A model generated the notes under the pieces. That model made no database searches and was not told the origin of the DNA. It saw nothing but the letters and a program-made list of their open reading frames with translations. A stretch of DNA of 15,339 nt from Trueperaceae bacterium (lineage in GTDB: Bacteria; Deinococcota; Deinococci; Deinococcales; Trueperaceae), in NCBI GenBank assembly GCA_007130445.1, contig SLSM01000337.1, positions 1-15,339 of the forward strand. Reading direction: 5' to 3'. Shown here in pieces: positions 8,041-14,407 of the stretch (position 1 is its first letter; each line of letters begins with the position of its first letter). The position numbers were made by a program, and so were the translations under genes.

Positions 8041-8079
8041 GGTAACGCGGATGTAACGAGGCGTCCGTACCGTCGTGGC
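8041..8079 (+). promoter_or_regulatory. Activator-type promoter: 11-bp-spaced heptamer repeat plus -10, leaderless
   Basis: GGTAACG (8041-8047) and TGTAACG (8052-8058) form a direct repeat with 11-bp period. Nine bases later comes TACCGT (8068-8073) as -10, then 6 bases to the ATG at 8080. Over 33 aligned positions without gaps it agrees with the promoter at 391-423 in 22. The repeat replaces a normal -35. It lies in the divergent gap with the permease operon, whose own upstream region it may also influence. Confidence 0.6.
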
Positions 8080-9606
8080 ATGCGCACCCTGCATCGCCCG
8101 AACCGATTCGCCGGCATCGCCGTGTCCCTGCGCAACGTGCGCGTGCTCGTGCTCGGCGCCCTCGTCATGGCGCCGGCGGCGGGTTGCGTCGGCGCTTCGG
8201 ACCCGGATCGCGCTCCGCACGTCGACACGCTCTTCATGTTCGAAGCCGACGACGGCGAGCACGGGGTCGAGCCCTGGGTCAGTGACGCGACGCCCGCCGG
8301 CACACGGATGCTCGTCGACGTCGTGCCCGGCCCGAGTTCCGGAGCCGATACGATCGTGTGGTTCCGACTTGGCGACGAGTTCATCTTCAGCGCCCGCTCG
8401 CCCGACGGATCGACGTTCTCGCTGTACCGCACGGACGGTACCGACGCGGGAACCGGGCACGTGGTGGACGGCATCGCGCTGCGTGCGAGCGACGCGGTCC
8501 ACGTCGGCGACGCCATCGTGTTCGACAACGACGTCCCGCCGGGCGCCCCCGAGCGCGGCATCTACCGGACCGACGGCACGGCGGCGGGGACGGTCCGGAT
8601 CAGCGACGACCCGGACCTGGGCCTGTTCCAGGGCGTCCGCGTGCCAGCGACGCCGGCGAACCTCGCCCACCGTGCCAACGATGCCGCCGTCTACGGTCGA
8701 TACGGGTCGATCCTGTGGCGCGCTGACGGCGACGGCTACACCGTCGTCGACGACGCCCTCGACCACGAGTGCAGCAGGCGTTGGGCCGCGGGCGTGCTGG
8801 ACGGCGTGCTGTTCTTCCCGGCCAGCGCCCCCTTCGACGACCCGAACGACGGTGCACCGCAGGCGGCGCGCTGCGAGCTGTGGCGCTACGACACGGCCGG
8901 AGGTGTGTCGCCGACGATCCACCGGGCCTTCGCCGACGTGTCGCAGGAGCAGTACAGCGAGGTGGTCGGCTACGCCGTGCGCGACGGTTGGCTCTACTAC
9001 TCGCTCGTCGTGTGGGAACCCGACCTGTCGGGACCGACGCCGAACGTGCGGGTGGCGACGTACCAGCTGCGGGCGACCGACGGGTCGCCGGCGCCGAGCG
9101 ACCCGCTCGACGACGTCGGGGACCGCGTGGTCCTCGGTGTCGATCCGGCCCAGCGGGGCTTCACCTTCTTGCAACGCTCGGCGGACGAGCCGATCTACCT
9201 GTTCGGCAGGAGCGCCGACAGCGGTGGACTCTTCGCGTTGATGCAACTCCACGGCGATCCGGACGACGCCTGGATCGACGTCGTCGACGGCGGCTTCGCG
9301 GGCGACACCGCGGGTGCCGGGTTCACCTGGGTGGGCGAGCACCTGGTGTACCGCCGGCACGACGCCGTCTACGCCGTGGCGAACGGCGCGAGCACACCGG
9401 TCCTGCTGCTCGGCGCACCGGCCAGCGTGATCGGCGGTCAGCTGCTGCGGCCCGACTGGTACCACGACCGGCTGTTCTTCTGGGCCGACGAGCCGGGCGC
9501 GGACGGGCCGGTCACGTCGCTCTACGTCACCGACGGCACGCCGGCGGGGACGGTTCGCGTCGCGACGTTCTGTCACCGGACGTACTCGGGCTGCGGCACG
9601 GGTTGA
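8080..9606 (+). CDS. Secreted lipoprotein with DGT-x-A-G-T propeller-like repeats
   Basis: A 508-residue predicted lipoprotein: hydrophobic stretch at about 20-35 ending in a lipobox A-A-G-C with Cys36. The mature part carries degenerate repeats centred on a (W/L/I)-x-x-(T/S)-D-(G/A)-T-x-A-G-T motif: P-W-V-S-D-A-T-P-A-G-T, S-L-Y-R-T-D-G-T-D-A-G-T, G-I-Y-R-T-D-G-T-A-A-G-T and S-L-Y-V-T-D-G-T-P-A-G-T close to the C-terminus. Each is preceded by a strand such as L-F-F-W or E-F-I-F. Such repeats occur in secreted proteins of soil and aquatic bacteria and are thought to form beta-propellers. No catalytic site is apparent. The ATG is fixed by the -10 box six bases upstream. It shares its promoter type with the lipoprotein gene at 431, so the two may be co-regulated. 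Confidence 0.85.
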   Translation: MRTLHRPNRFAGIAVSLRNVRVLVLGALVMAPAAGCVGASDPDRAPHVDTLFMFEADDGEHGVEPWVSDATPAGTRMLVDVVPGPSSGADTIVWFRLGDEFIFSARSPDGSTFSLYRTDGTDAGTGHVVDGIALRASDAVHVGDAIVFDNDVPPGAPERGIYRTDGTAAGTVRISDDPDLGLFQGVRVPATPANLAHRANDAAVYGRYGSILWRADGDGYTVVDDALDHECSRRWAAGVLDGVLFFPASAPFDDPNDGAPQAARCELWRYDTAGGVSPTIHRAFADVSQEQYSEVVGYAVRDGWLYYSLVVWEPDLSGPTPNVRVATYQLRATDGSPAPSDPLDDVGDRVVLGVDPAQRGFTFLQRSADEPIYLFGRSADSGGLFALMQLHGDPDDAWIDVVDGGFAGDTAGAGFTWVGEHLVYRRHDAVYAVANGASTPVLLLGAPASVIGGQLLRPDWYHDRLFFWADEPGADGPVTSLYVTDGTPAGTVRVATFCHRTYSGCGTG

Positions 9607-9619
9607 CGGCGCCGCGCGC

Positions 9620-10042
9620 ATGGGTGCTCCACGTCCGCACCACGGTCGTGCGGTCGCGCAAGCGGTCGGGCTCGTCGGGGCGCTGCGCGTGGTGTTGCGT
9701 GTCGCGCCGGTCGAGATCCGACGGTCCGTGATCCGCGCCCTCTGGGCCATCAACACCTTCATCGTGACGGCCATCGCTGTCGGGCTGACCTGGACCCTGA
9801 TCGCTGGGGATCGCCTCAGCGAGGACGCGTTCGCCGCCATCGCGCTCGGGAGTCTCGCGGTCGCCGTGGTCGGGGCGCTCACGGCGGCGGTCGTGGTGCG
9901 TCGCCGCGTCGTCAGCCACATGCGCTGGGGCTTCGGGCCCGACGGGGCATTGCGCGTGTGGCGTCCAGATGGGTCGCTGCTGTACCCCGACGACGACGGG
10001 CTCCAGCCACCGCCGCCCGCCACCGAGCAACCCGGAGCCTGA
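9620..10042 (+). CDS. Small two-helix membrane protein of unknown function
   Basis: A 140-residue protein that I do not recognise. It has two predicted membrane helices (about 41-62 and 71-93) separated by a short polar loop, then a basic stretch R-R-R and a soluble tail containing G-P-D-G-A-L-R-V-W-R-P-D-G-S, ending Pro-rich. It begins 13 bases after the stop of the lipoprotein gene, so it is likely in the same transcript. There is no good Shine-Dalgarno sequence at the ATG (9620). In-frame GTGs at 9689 or 9728 would give a shorter protein starting close to the first helix and are realistic alternatives. Confidence 0.55.
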   Translation: MGAPRPHHGRAVAQAVGLVGALRVVLRVAPVEIRRSVIRALWAINTFIVTAIAVGLTWTLIAGDRLSEDAFAAIALGSLAVAVVGALTAAVVVRRRVVSHMRWGFGPDGALRVWRPDGSLLYPDDDGLQPPPPATEQPGA

Positions 10043-10078
10043 GACTCGAGTCGCCCCGCAGCGAGGAGGAGCATCCCC

Positions 10079-10423
10079 ATGCCACGCGTCCTACGCATCG
10101 CCGCGCTGAGCGGCCTCGTCGCGCTGTTCCCCGCCTTCTTCGTTGCCCTCCTGCTCCCCGAGGTGCCGCTCACGAGTGCGATCATCGTGACGCGCGTCTG
10201 CGGCCCAGATGCCGAGCTGATCCGGCGCGTCGAGGTTCGCGATCAGACGAGCCGGTCCGTCACCGTGCACTGTCGTGAGGCGGCCGGGACCGTGTCGCCC
10301 AGCGTGTCGATGGCGGTGTTCCTGCAGGGCATGCGCTTGGGCTGGCCTCCGACTGCGCTGCTGATCGGTCTCGTGTGGTGGTCGGTGCTGCTGGTGCGGC
10401 ACGGGAACGCCGAGCGTCGCTGA
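10079..10423 (+). CDS. Small membrane protein, possibly truncated by a frameshift before a SHOCT domain
   Basis: A 114-residue protein with a hydrophobic N-terminal segment (about 8-27), a central polar domain with two cysteines (C41, C65) that would be outside the cytoplasm and could pair, and a second helix (about 90-106) followed by a short basic tail. The start is well supported: GGAGGA at 10065-10070 lies 8 bases before the ATG. It follows the previous gene by 36 bases. I do not recognise the family. Directly after its stop another frame encodes a SHOCT domain, which in many proteins forms the C-terminus of a short membrane protein of this shape. The gene as read may therefore be the broken front part of a longer one. 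Confidence 0.65.
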   Translation: MPRVLRIAALSGLVALFPAFFVALLLPEVPLTSAIIVTRVCGPDAELIRRVEVRDQTSRSVTVHCREAAGTVSPSVSMAVFLQGMRLGWPPTALLIGLVWWSVLLVRHGNAERR

Positions 10424-10424
10424 C

Positions 10425-10565
10425 GCAGGTGCTCCGGCCGCCGCTGGTCCTGGCGAGGTCGAGGCGTCGCTGCGCGAGCTGCAGCGCCTCGTCGAGCGCG
10501 GCCTGATCGCGCGCGAGGAGCACGAGGAGCGGCGCAGGGCGGTCCTCGAGCGGGCGTTCGGGTAG
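10425..10565 (+). pseudogene. SHOCT-domain tail, out of frame with the preceding gene
   Basis: This frame, ending at TAG 10563-10565, reads as a Gly/Ala/Pro linker and then a SHOCT domain: L-R-E-L-Q-R-L-V-E-R-G-L-I, A-R-E-E-H-E-E-R-R and A-V-L-E-R-A. It is the usual amphipathic helix, R-G-L-I turn, E-E-x-E helix. The frame is open from 10365 but contains no ATG, GTG or TTG, so it has no start of its own. SHOCT domains normally sit at the C-terminus after a membrane segment and linker, exactly what lies upstream in the neighbouring frame. A single extra base (or two missing) between about 10365 and 10423 would explain the break. Whether it is a mutation, a sequencing error or programmed frameshifting cannot be told here. 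Confidence 0.6.
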
Positions 10566-10588
10566 GACGCGGGACATGGTCGTCGGAA

Positions 10589-10614
10589 CGGGCGCACGCC
10601 GAGGCGAGCGCCCG
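10589..10614. terminator. GC hairpin between convergent genes
   Basis: CGGGCGC (10589-10595) pairs with GCGCCCG (10608-10614). Inside, CGCC and GGCG can pair further, separated from the outer stem by an A-A mismatch. It lies in the 76-base gap between the SHOCT frame and the convergent solute-binding protein gene. There is no T-run on either side, so if it terminates it is not a classical intrinsic terminator. It could serve both directions. Confidence 0.4.
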
Positions 10615-10641
10615 CTGTCGTGCCCTACCCGAGTCGCGCCG

Positions 10642-12186
10642 TCACTTGCGCCAGCGCGCGACGTTCCACAGGCTCGTGGTGGTCGTTGGAGCGTACCCCT
10701 CGAGCGCCGTGCTGGCGACGGCCAGGAGGGGGCGCGGGGCGATGAACAGCACCGGCACGTCCTCGGCGACCTGGCGCTGGAACGCCTGGGCGAGCGCGAG
10801 ACGCTCGTCGCGGTCGATCGTCACACCGTACTCGCGCAGCAGGTCGAAGGCCTCCTCGTTGCCGTAGCGCTGCCAGTTCGTGCCGAGCCAGAGGTTCCAG
10901 GTCGGCTCCTGCTGCTCGCTGAAGAAGCCGTAGGCGGCCTGGTACTCGCCCGCGCCGAGGGTGGGCGGGAAGGAGGCGGCGTCGATCGAGCGCACCTCGC
11001 CGCGCACGCCGACCTCGCGCCAGAACGACTGGATCGCCTGGATCACCTGGAGGCGGTCGGCCTGGCCGGCGATGTTGATCACCTCGACCTCGAGCTCGCG
11101 GCCATTGCGCGTGCGCACCGCACCCGGCGCGGGTCGCGTCCAGCCGGCCTCGTCGAGCAGCCGCTCGGCGGACTCGGGGTCGTAGGGGTAGCGGCGCACG
11201 TCGTCGGCGTGCGCCCAATGGCTGGGCGGGATGGCGGCGTCGTTCGGTTCGGTCAGGCCGCCGAGCAGGGCGGCGGCGATCAGCTCGCGGTCGATCGCGT
11301 ACACGAGCGCCTGCCGGACTCGGACGTCCTCGAGGACGGGGTCCTCGTTGTTCAGCCAGACCTGCCAGTTGGCGAAGGTCGGCACCGGCACGGCGTCGTA
11401 GTTCGCCAGCCCCTGCACGAAGGGGAGTTCCGTCATGGCGAGCTGCAGCACCAGGTCGACCTCGCCGCGCTCGAGCAGTGCGCGCTGCGCCTCGGCGCCG
11501 GGCACGATGCGGATCACGACGCTGTCGAGCCCGGCGGGCCCGGCCCAGTGGTCGTCGACGCGCTCGAAGCGCAGCAGCGTGCCGGCCTGCCACTCGACCA
11601 GGCGGAAGGGGCCGCTGCCGACGGGCTGGCGGTGGAAGGGCGACGCGTTGAGATCGGTGCCCTCGAGCAGGTGCGCGGGGAGGACGTAGGCGCCGGCGAA
11701 GGCGGCGGCGCCGAGGAAGGTGACGTTCGGGCCGGGGAAGGTAACGACGAGCGTGTGGTCGTCGACCGCCTCGATCGTCTCGATGTCCTGCCAGACGGTG
11801 CGTGTGGGGATGGGCAGGTTCGGGTCGGTGATGACCTGCCAGGTGTAGATCACGTCGGCCGCGGTGACGGGCGTGCCGTCGTGCCAGCGCGCCTCGGGGC
11901 GCAGGCGGACGGTGTAGGTGGTGCCGTCGGCGCTGAGGCCACCGTTCTCGAGCGTGGGGACCTCGGCGGCGAGCTCGGGCAGGTAGTCGCCGTCTGGGCC
12001 GATGACGAAGAGGCGCTGGAACACCAGGTTCTGCGCCTCGTGGGCGATGGAGAGCAGGTCGAAGTGCGGCAACAGGCTGCCAGGTTCCTGCGGGACGACG
12101 ACGGTGGCGGTCTGGGCGTGTGCGATCGGGATCGATAGGGCCAGCGCGGCGAGGAGCGCGGCGGCGAGTGAGCGGGTGCGGGGCAT
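10642..12186 (-). CDS. ABC transporter solute-binding protein, family 5 (peptide/nickel type)
   Basis: A 514-residue secreted binding protein of the DppA/OppA class. It has a Sec signal peptide (basic start, Leu/Ala core, A-H-A cleavage after about residue 24) and no lipobox Cys. Family hallmarks in order: the early P-G-S-L-L-P-H-F segment, Y-L-P-E-L-A, the R-P-E-A-R-W-H-D-G-T-P-V-T-A-A-D-V block, G-S-G-P-F-R-L-V-E-W, V-R-Q-A-L-V-Y-A-I-D-R, and D-P-E-S-A-E-R-L-L-D-E-A-G-W. Length is typical. ATG 12186 has GGAGGGAGG 4 bases upstream, with its first GGAGG at 8 bases. It probably feeds the OppB/OppC-type permeases on the same strand at 6186-7957, from which it is now separated by genes on the other strand. 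The ligand is unknown. Confidence 0.93.
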   Translation of the reverse strand: MPRTRSLAAALLAALALSIPIAHAQTATVVVPQEPGSLLPHFDLLSIAHEAQNLVFQRLFVIGPDGDYLPELAAEVPTLENGGLSADGTTYTVRLRPEARWHDGTPVTAADVIYTWQVITDPNLPIPTRTVWQDIETIEAVDDHTLVVTFPGPNVTFLGAAAFAGAYVLPAHLLEGTDLNASPFHRQPVGSGPFRLVEWQAGTLLRFERVDDHWAGPAGLDSVVIRIVPGAEAQRALLERGEVDLVLQLAMTELPFVQGLANYDAVPVPTFANWQVWLNNEDPVLEDVRVRQALVYAIDRELIAAALLGGLTEPNDAAIPPSHWAHADDVRRYPYDPESAERLLDEAGWTRPAPGAVRTRNGRELEVEVINIAGQADRLQVIQAIQSFWREVGVRGEVRSIDAASFPPTLGAGEYQAAYGFFSEQQEPTWNLWLGTNWQRYGNEEAFDLLREYGVTIDRDERLALAQAFQRQVAEDVPVLFIAPRPLLAVASTALEGYAPTTTTSLWNVARWRK

Positions 12187-12194
12187 GGGGCCTC

Positions 12195-12241
12195 CCTCCG
12201 AGGTGAGCGACAGTCTAGAAATGGTTGAGCGTTCCTGTCAA
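12195..12241 (-). promoter_or_regulatory. Sigma70-type promoter and ribosome binding site of the binding-protein gene
   Basis: On the minus strand a perfect TTGACA (12241-12236) is followed after 18 bases by TAGACT (12217-12212), and then by GGAGG (12199-12195) 8 bases before the ATG. This gives a short leader of about 20 bases. It is the only clear -35/-10 pair in the window and contrasts with the activator-type promoters of the lipoprotein genes. Confidence 0.65.
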
Positions 12242-12450
12242 TCATGCAGACGACGGATGCAGCCCAGGACCGCATCGTCGCGAGCGGCACCGCTGCTCGC
12301 CCAACGCGGCCTCACCCGCCTGCTCGGTGTGCCCCACCTCGTCGCGTGGCTCCCACTGGTCGTGTACCTGGCGCGGTGCGCCTCGGCGCACGTTGGGGTG
12401 AGCGGTGTCGTGGAGGCCGTAGCAGCTCGATGCGCTACGTGCCGCGGTGT

Positions 12451-12873
12451 CTAGGGCACGAGCGCCGTGACGCCGCTGAACCGCGCGAAGTCGCGGTCGA
12501 AGGTGGCGACCGTGGCACCATGCTCGATCGCCAGCGCAGCGAGGTACGCGTCGTTCACGAGGTTGCCGAGAGCGCCGGCGGTGGTCAGCGTCTGCGCGAA
12601 CGTCGACGAGAAGGTGCGTGACGGTTCGGGATGGACGACGTTCGCTCTGCCACACCACGCACCGACCACCGCGAGCGCCTGCTCGGTGGTGAGCGGCGTC
12701 GGAAAGACGGAGGGGTGCGTCGCGATGCGGATGAACGCCAGTAGCGAGAGCCACGGGAGCCCGATTCGGGCCTCACCTGAGAGTGCGTCGTCGAGCCACG
12801 CCTTCGCCGCCCGATGTTGTGGCGAGGCCGTGTTGATCGCGTACAGCAAGACGTTCGCGTCGATGACCGTCAC
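12451..12873 (-). CDS. vapC: VapC-type PIN-domain toxin (ribonuclease)
   Basis: A 140-residue PIN-domain protein, normal length for the family. It shows V-I-D-A-N-V-L-L-Y-A with the first catalytic Asp (D5), the G-L-P-W-L-S-L-L-A-F-I-R segment typical of the toxin-antitoxin PIN subfamily first described in mycobacteria, N-D-A-Y-L-A-A-L-A-I-E-H-G-A with D108, and T-F-D-R-D-F-A-R-F with D126 and D128. All main acidic residues appear intact. Such toxins cleave RNA (tRNA or rRNA in studied cases) and are held inactive by VapB. The GTG start overlaps the antitoxin stop in GTGA (12870-12873), which gives coupled translation. Confidence 0.92.
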   Translation of the reverse strand: MTVIDANVLLYAINTASPQHRAAKAWLDDALSGEARIGLPWLSLLAFIRIATHPSVFPTPLTTEQALAVVGAWCGRANVVHPEPSRTFSSTFAQTLTTAGALGNLVNDAYLAALAIEHGATVATFDRDFARFSGVTALVP

Positions 12874-13124
12874 CGCCCTGCCGCCAGGCGCCGCAGGCGC
12901 TCCTCGTCCTCTAGCGCTCCCACCAGAGCGAGCGCCCGGTCGAGGTCGGCCCGGGGTACGCCGAGGTCGAACACCGGCGTCTCGAACGCGTCGGTGGGCA
13001 CGGTGTCGCGAAGTGCGACCCGCAGACCCTCGTTGACCACCTGTTTGAACGAGGCGCGTCGCTCGTGCATCTCGCGTCGGATCAGCTCCTCGACGTCGGG
13101 GTCGAGCGTGATGGTGGTGCGCAT
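12870..13124 (-). CDS. vapB: VapB-type ribbon-helix-helix antitoxin
   Basis: An 84-residue protein starting M-R-T-T-I-T-L-D-P-D-V with the helix E-E-L-I-R-R-E-M and S-F-K-Q-V-V-N-E-G-L-R, a ribbon-helix-helix DNA-binding domain in residues 1-42. The rest (D-A-F-E-T-P-V-F-D-L-G-V, then a Leu/Arg/Glu helix) should wrap the toxin. Antitoxin first and toxin second with a 4-base overlap is the usual order. It probably represses its own promoter at the inverted repeat just upstream. The ATG lies 6 bases after a TATGAT box, so the mRNA may be leaderless. Confidence 0.9.
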   Translation of the reverse strand: MRTTITLDPDVEELIRREMHERRASFKQVVNEGLRVALRDTVPTDAFETPVFDLGVPRADLDRALALVGALEDEERLRRLAAGR

Positions 13125-13130
13125 GTGGGC

Positions 13131-13162
13131 ATCATAGCATCACATATCGCGCATCGTGATGC
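13131..13162 (-). promoter_or_regulatory. vapBC promoter with inverted-repeat operator
   Basis: TATGAT on the minus strand (13136-13131) lies 6 bases before the vapB ATG. Immediately upstream are perfect 7-base arms GCATCAC (13137-13143) and GTGATGC (13156-13162) separated by 12 bases, the second ending one base before the hepT stop codon. Position and symmetry suit binding of a VapBC complex that would block the -10 region. Operator function is inference. Confidence 0.5.
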
Positions 13163-13163
13163 C

Positions 13164-13502
13164 TTACCGTGCAGTGAGCTTCATCCGTCCGACCGCCGAA
13201 GCGAGTTCAGGCAGGTCGTTGCGTACGGTCGCCTCGAGGATGCCGAGAGCCGTGTCGTAACAGTGATGCGCGAGCTTGTGGCGCATCGAGACGACGTCGC
13301 GCCACGGGATCGCTGGCTCGGAAGCGAGGAGCTCGCCCGGGAGCATGCTGACGGCCTCGCCGATCTCGACGAGGCGCATGCGAACGGCATCGAACACGAG
13401 TGGATCGTCGAGTCCGCCGCGCTCGAGGTGGCGCGTGATGGCCTCGATCGCGGTCCCGATGTCGTCGAGGCGCTCATGAGGGGCGCTCCTGGGCCCCTTC
13501 AC
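13164..13502 (-). CDS. hepT: HepT-type HEPN toxin (DUF86 ribonuclease)
   Basis: A 112-residue all-helical HEPN protein with the DUF86 layout: R-L-D-D-I at the start, E-I-G-E-A-V in the second helix, then I-P-W-R-D-V-V-S-M-R-H-K-L-A-H and a late D-L-P-E-L. The active-site motif reads R74, H79, H80, Y82. The canonical HepT motif is R-x4-H-x-Y, so here either His79 is used and the Tyr is one residue further away, or His80 is used (R-x5-H-x-Y). Studied HepT proteins are RNases inactivated when MntA adds AMP to that Tyr. The GTG start overlaps the MntA stop (GTGA, 13499-13502). Confidence 0.85.
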   Translation of the reverse strand: MKGPRSAPHERLDDIGTAIEAITRHLERGGLDDPLVFDAVRMRLVEIGEAVSMLPGELLASEPAIPWRDVVSMRHKLAHHCYDTALGILEATVRNDLPELASAVGRMKLTAR

Positions 13503-14017
13503 AACGGGATCGCTTCAGCCAGGACGTGGTCGCGCACCGCGGCCCTGAGGGAGGCCGTCGGAACGACCTCGGTCTCCAGGCCCATGATCGCCTCGACGTC
13601 GCGGGCGATTCGCCCGAGCGTGAGGATGCCGGTCTGTGGTGGGAGATCGACGAGCAGGTCGAGGTCGCTCTCGGGTGTGCCGTCGCCGCGGGCGAGGCTT
13701 CCGAACACTTGCACGTTTCGTCCGCCGTAGCGCTCGATGGCGGCGATGACGTCGTCCCTGCGGGCCTCGAGCCGCTGTGTCAGCGGCGATGGCGGCAAAC
13801 GCTTGCTCCCTGCACCGGCCTCGGCGATCCGCAGCTGGAGGTCGAACCCTGCCGCCGCAAGCAGACGCTGCAGCGTGCTGATGCTGGGTTCGCGCTTGCC
13901 TGTCTCGTATGCGCTCACGGCACTCTGCCGCGTGCCCGATCGGCGCGCCAGCTCGACTTGCGTCAGCGACGAGCGACGTCGCGCATCGCGGATGAGATCC
14001 CCAGGTGCAGATATCAT
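13499..14017 (-). CDS. mntA: MntA-type nucleotidyltransferase antitoxin fused to an XRE helix-turn-helix
   Basis: A 172-residue two-domain protein. Residues about 5-62 are a Cro/CI-type helix-turn-helix (L-I-R-D-A-R-R, L-T-Q-V-E-L-A-R-R-S-G, Q-S-A-V-S-A-Y-E-T-G-K-R-E-P-S). Residues about 82-172 are a minimal nucleotidyltransferase with G106-S107-x10-D118-L-D120 and a third acidic residue probably at E150. In known HepT/MntA pairs the antitoxin adds AMP to HepT and neutralises it. The stand-alone enzyme usually lacks a DNA-binding domain; here one chain could both silence HepT chemically and repress the operon. The ATG at 14017 lies 6 bases after TATACT. The gene is coupled to hepT by a 4-base overlap. 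Confidence 0.88.
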   Translation of the reverse strand: MISAPGDLIRDARRRSSLTQVELARRSGTRQSAVSAYETGKREPSISTLQRLLAAAGFDLQLRIAEAGAGSKRLPPSPLTQRLEARRDDVIAAIERYGGRNVQVFGSLARGDGTPESDLDLLVDLPPQTGILTLGRIARDVEAIMGLETEVVPTASLRAAVRDHVLAEAIPL

Positions 14018-14031
14018 GTCACGAGTATATC
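14010..14031 (-). promoter_or_regulatory. mntA-hepT promoter with possible XRE operator
   Basis: On the minus strand TATACT (14029-14024) is a good -10 box 6 bases before the ATG, again suggesting a leaderless mRNA. GATAT (14010-14014) and ATATC (14027-14031) form a short inverted repeat spanning the -10 and start codon, a plausible operator for the XRE domain of MntA. No -35 is evident. Confidence 0.4.
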
Positions 14032-14044
14032 ACTGAAGCGGTAT

Positions 14045-14407
14045 CTACTCTTGGCGCAAGACCGCCTCGTCCTCGAGCGGTCGCCGCCAGAACGCGAGCT
14101 GGACGCACCTGAGCTTCCAGAGGCTCGACGACACGGCCGAGACCTTCGCCCACGAGACGTGACATCTACTCGACGGCGGGCATGCGACGAGAACCACGAT
14201 CCGGCGTGCGCCGACGTGCTCAGGCTGCGCTCGGGCCGCGTTCAGGTCGCTCGCGACGGCAGCGAGGCTGTGCTCGTCGTCGCCGAGCTCCTGGAACTCG
14301 TCGATGGTGATCGCCAAGTGGTCGGCTGCTCCGAGGTCGAGCAAGAGGTCGAAGACGCGGCGCCAGGTCGGATGATCAACGAGATCGACGCCGAGTTCGG
14401 GGACCGA
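14045..14407 (-). pseudogene. Remnant of an AAA ATPase (ATPase_2-like)
   Basis: The open frame from a TGA at 14410-14408 to a TAA/TAG-type stop at 14045 encodes the middle of a P-loop ATPase. It has a T-W-R-R-V-F-D-L-L-L-D-L helix, a Walker B strand L-A-I-T-I-D-E-F-Q-E-L, then R-R-I-V-V-L-V-A-C and S-S-S-L-W-K-L-R. That order resembles the archaeal-type ATPase_2/DUF234 group (I-D-E-F-Q, then G-S, then P-L-x-x-R). Walker A and everything before it are missing, cut off next to the hydrolase gene. The C-terminal half is missing too, and a Cys/Ser-rich stretch in the middle looks degraded. The first usable start codon would be a TTG at 14344, inside the domain. It fills most of the 405-base gap between mntA and the hydrolase. 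Confidence 0.6.

Noticed and set aside
7960..10185. Long minus-strand open frame opposite the second lipoprotein and the small membrane protein
   Set aside because: No recognisable domain; the sense strand shows a lipobox and regular repeats and has a promoter.
10576..12138. Plus-strand open frame of about 520 codons opposite the binding-protein gene
   Set aside because: Gly/Val/Asp-rich antisense reading; the minus strand is a full-length family 5 binding protein with signal peptide and promoter.
12290..12380. Hydrophobic plus-strand stretch (L-L-G-V-P-H-L-V-A-W-L-P-L-V-V-Y-L) in the gap between the binding-protein and vapC genes
   Set aside because: It resembles a membrane helix and might be a relic, but it has no start codon or flanking domain and is too short to call. 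Apart from the binding-protein promoter I see nothing else in this gap.
13186..13477. Alternative frame overlapping hepT on the minus strand
   Set aside because: Ser/Arg/Thr-rich shadow; the chosen frame has the HEPN motif and a coupled start.
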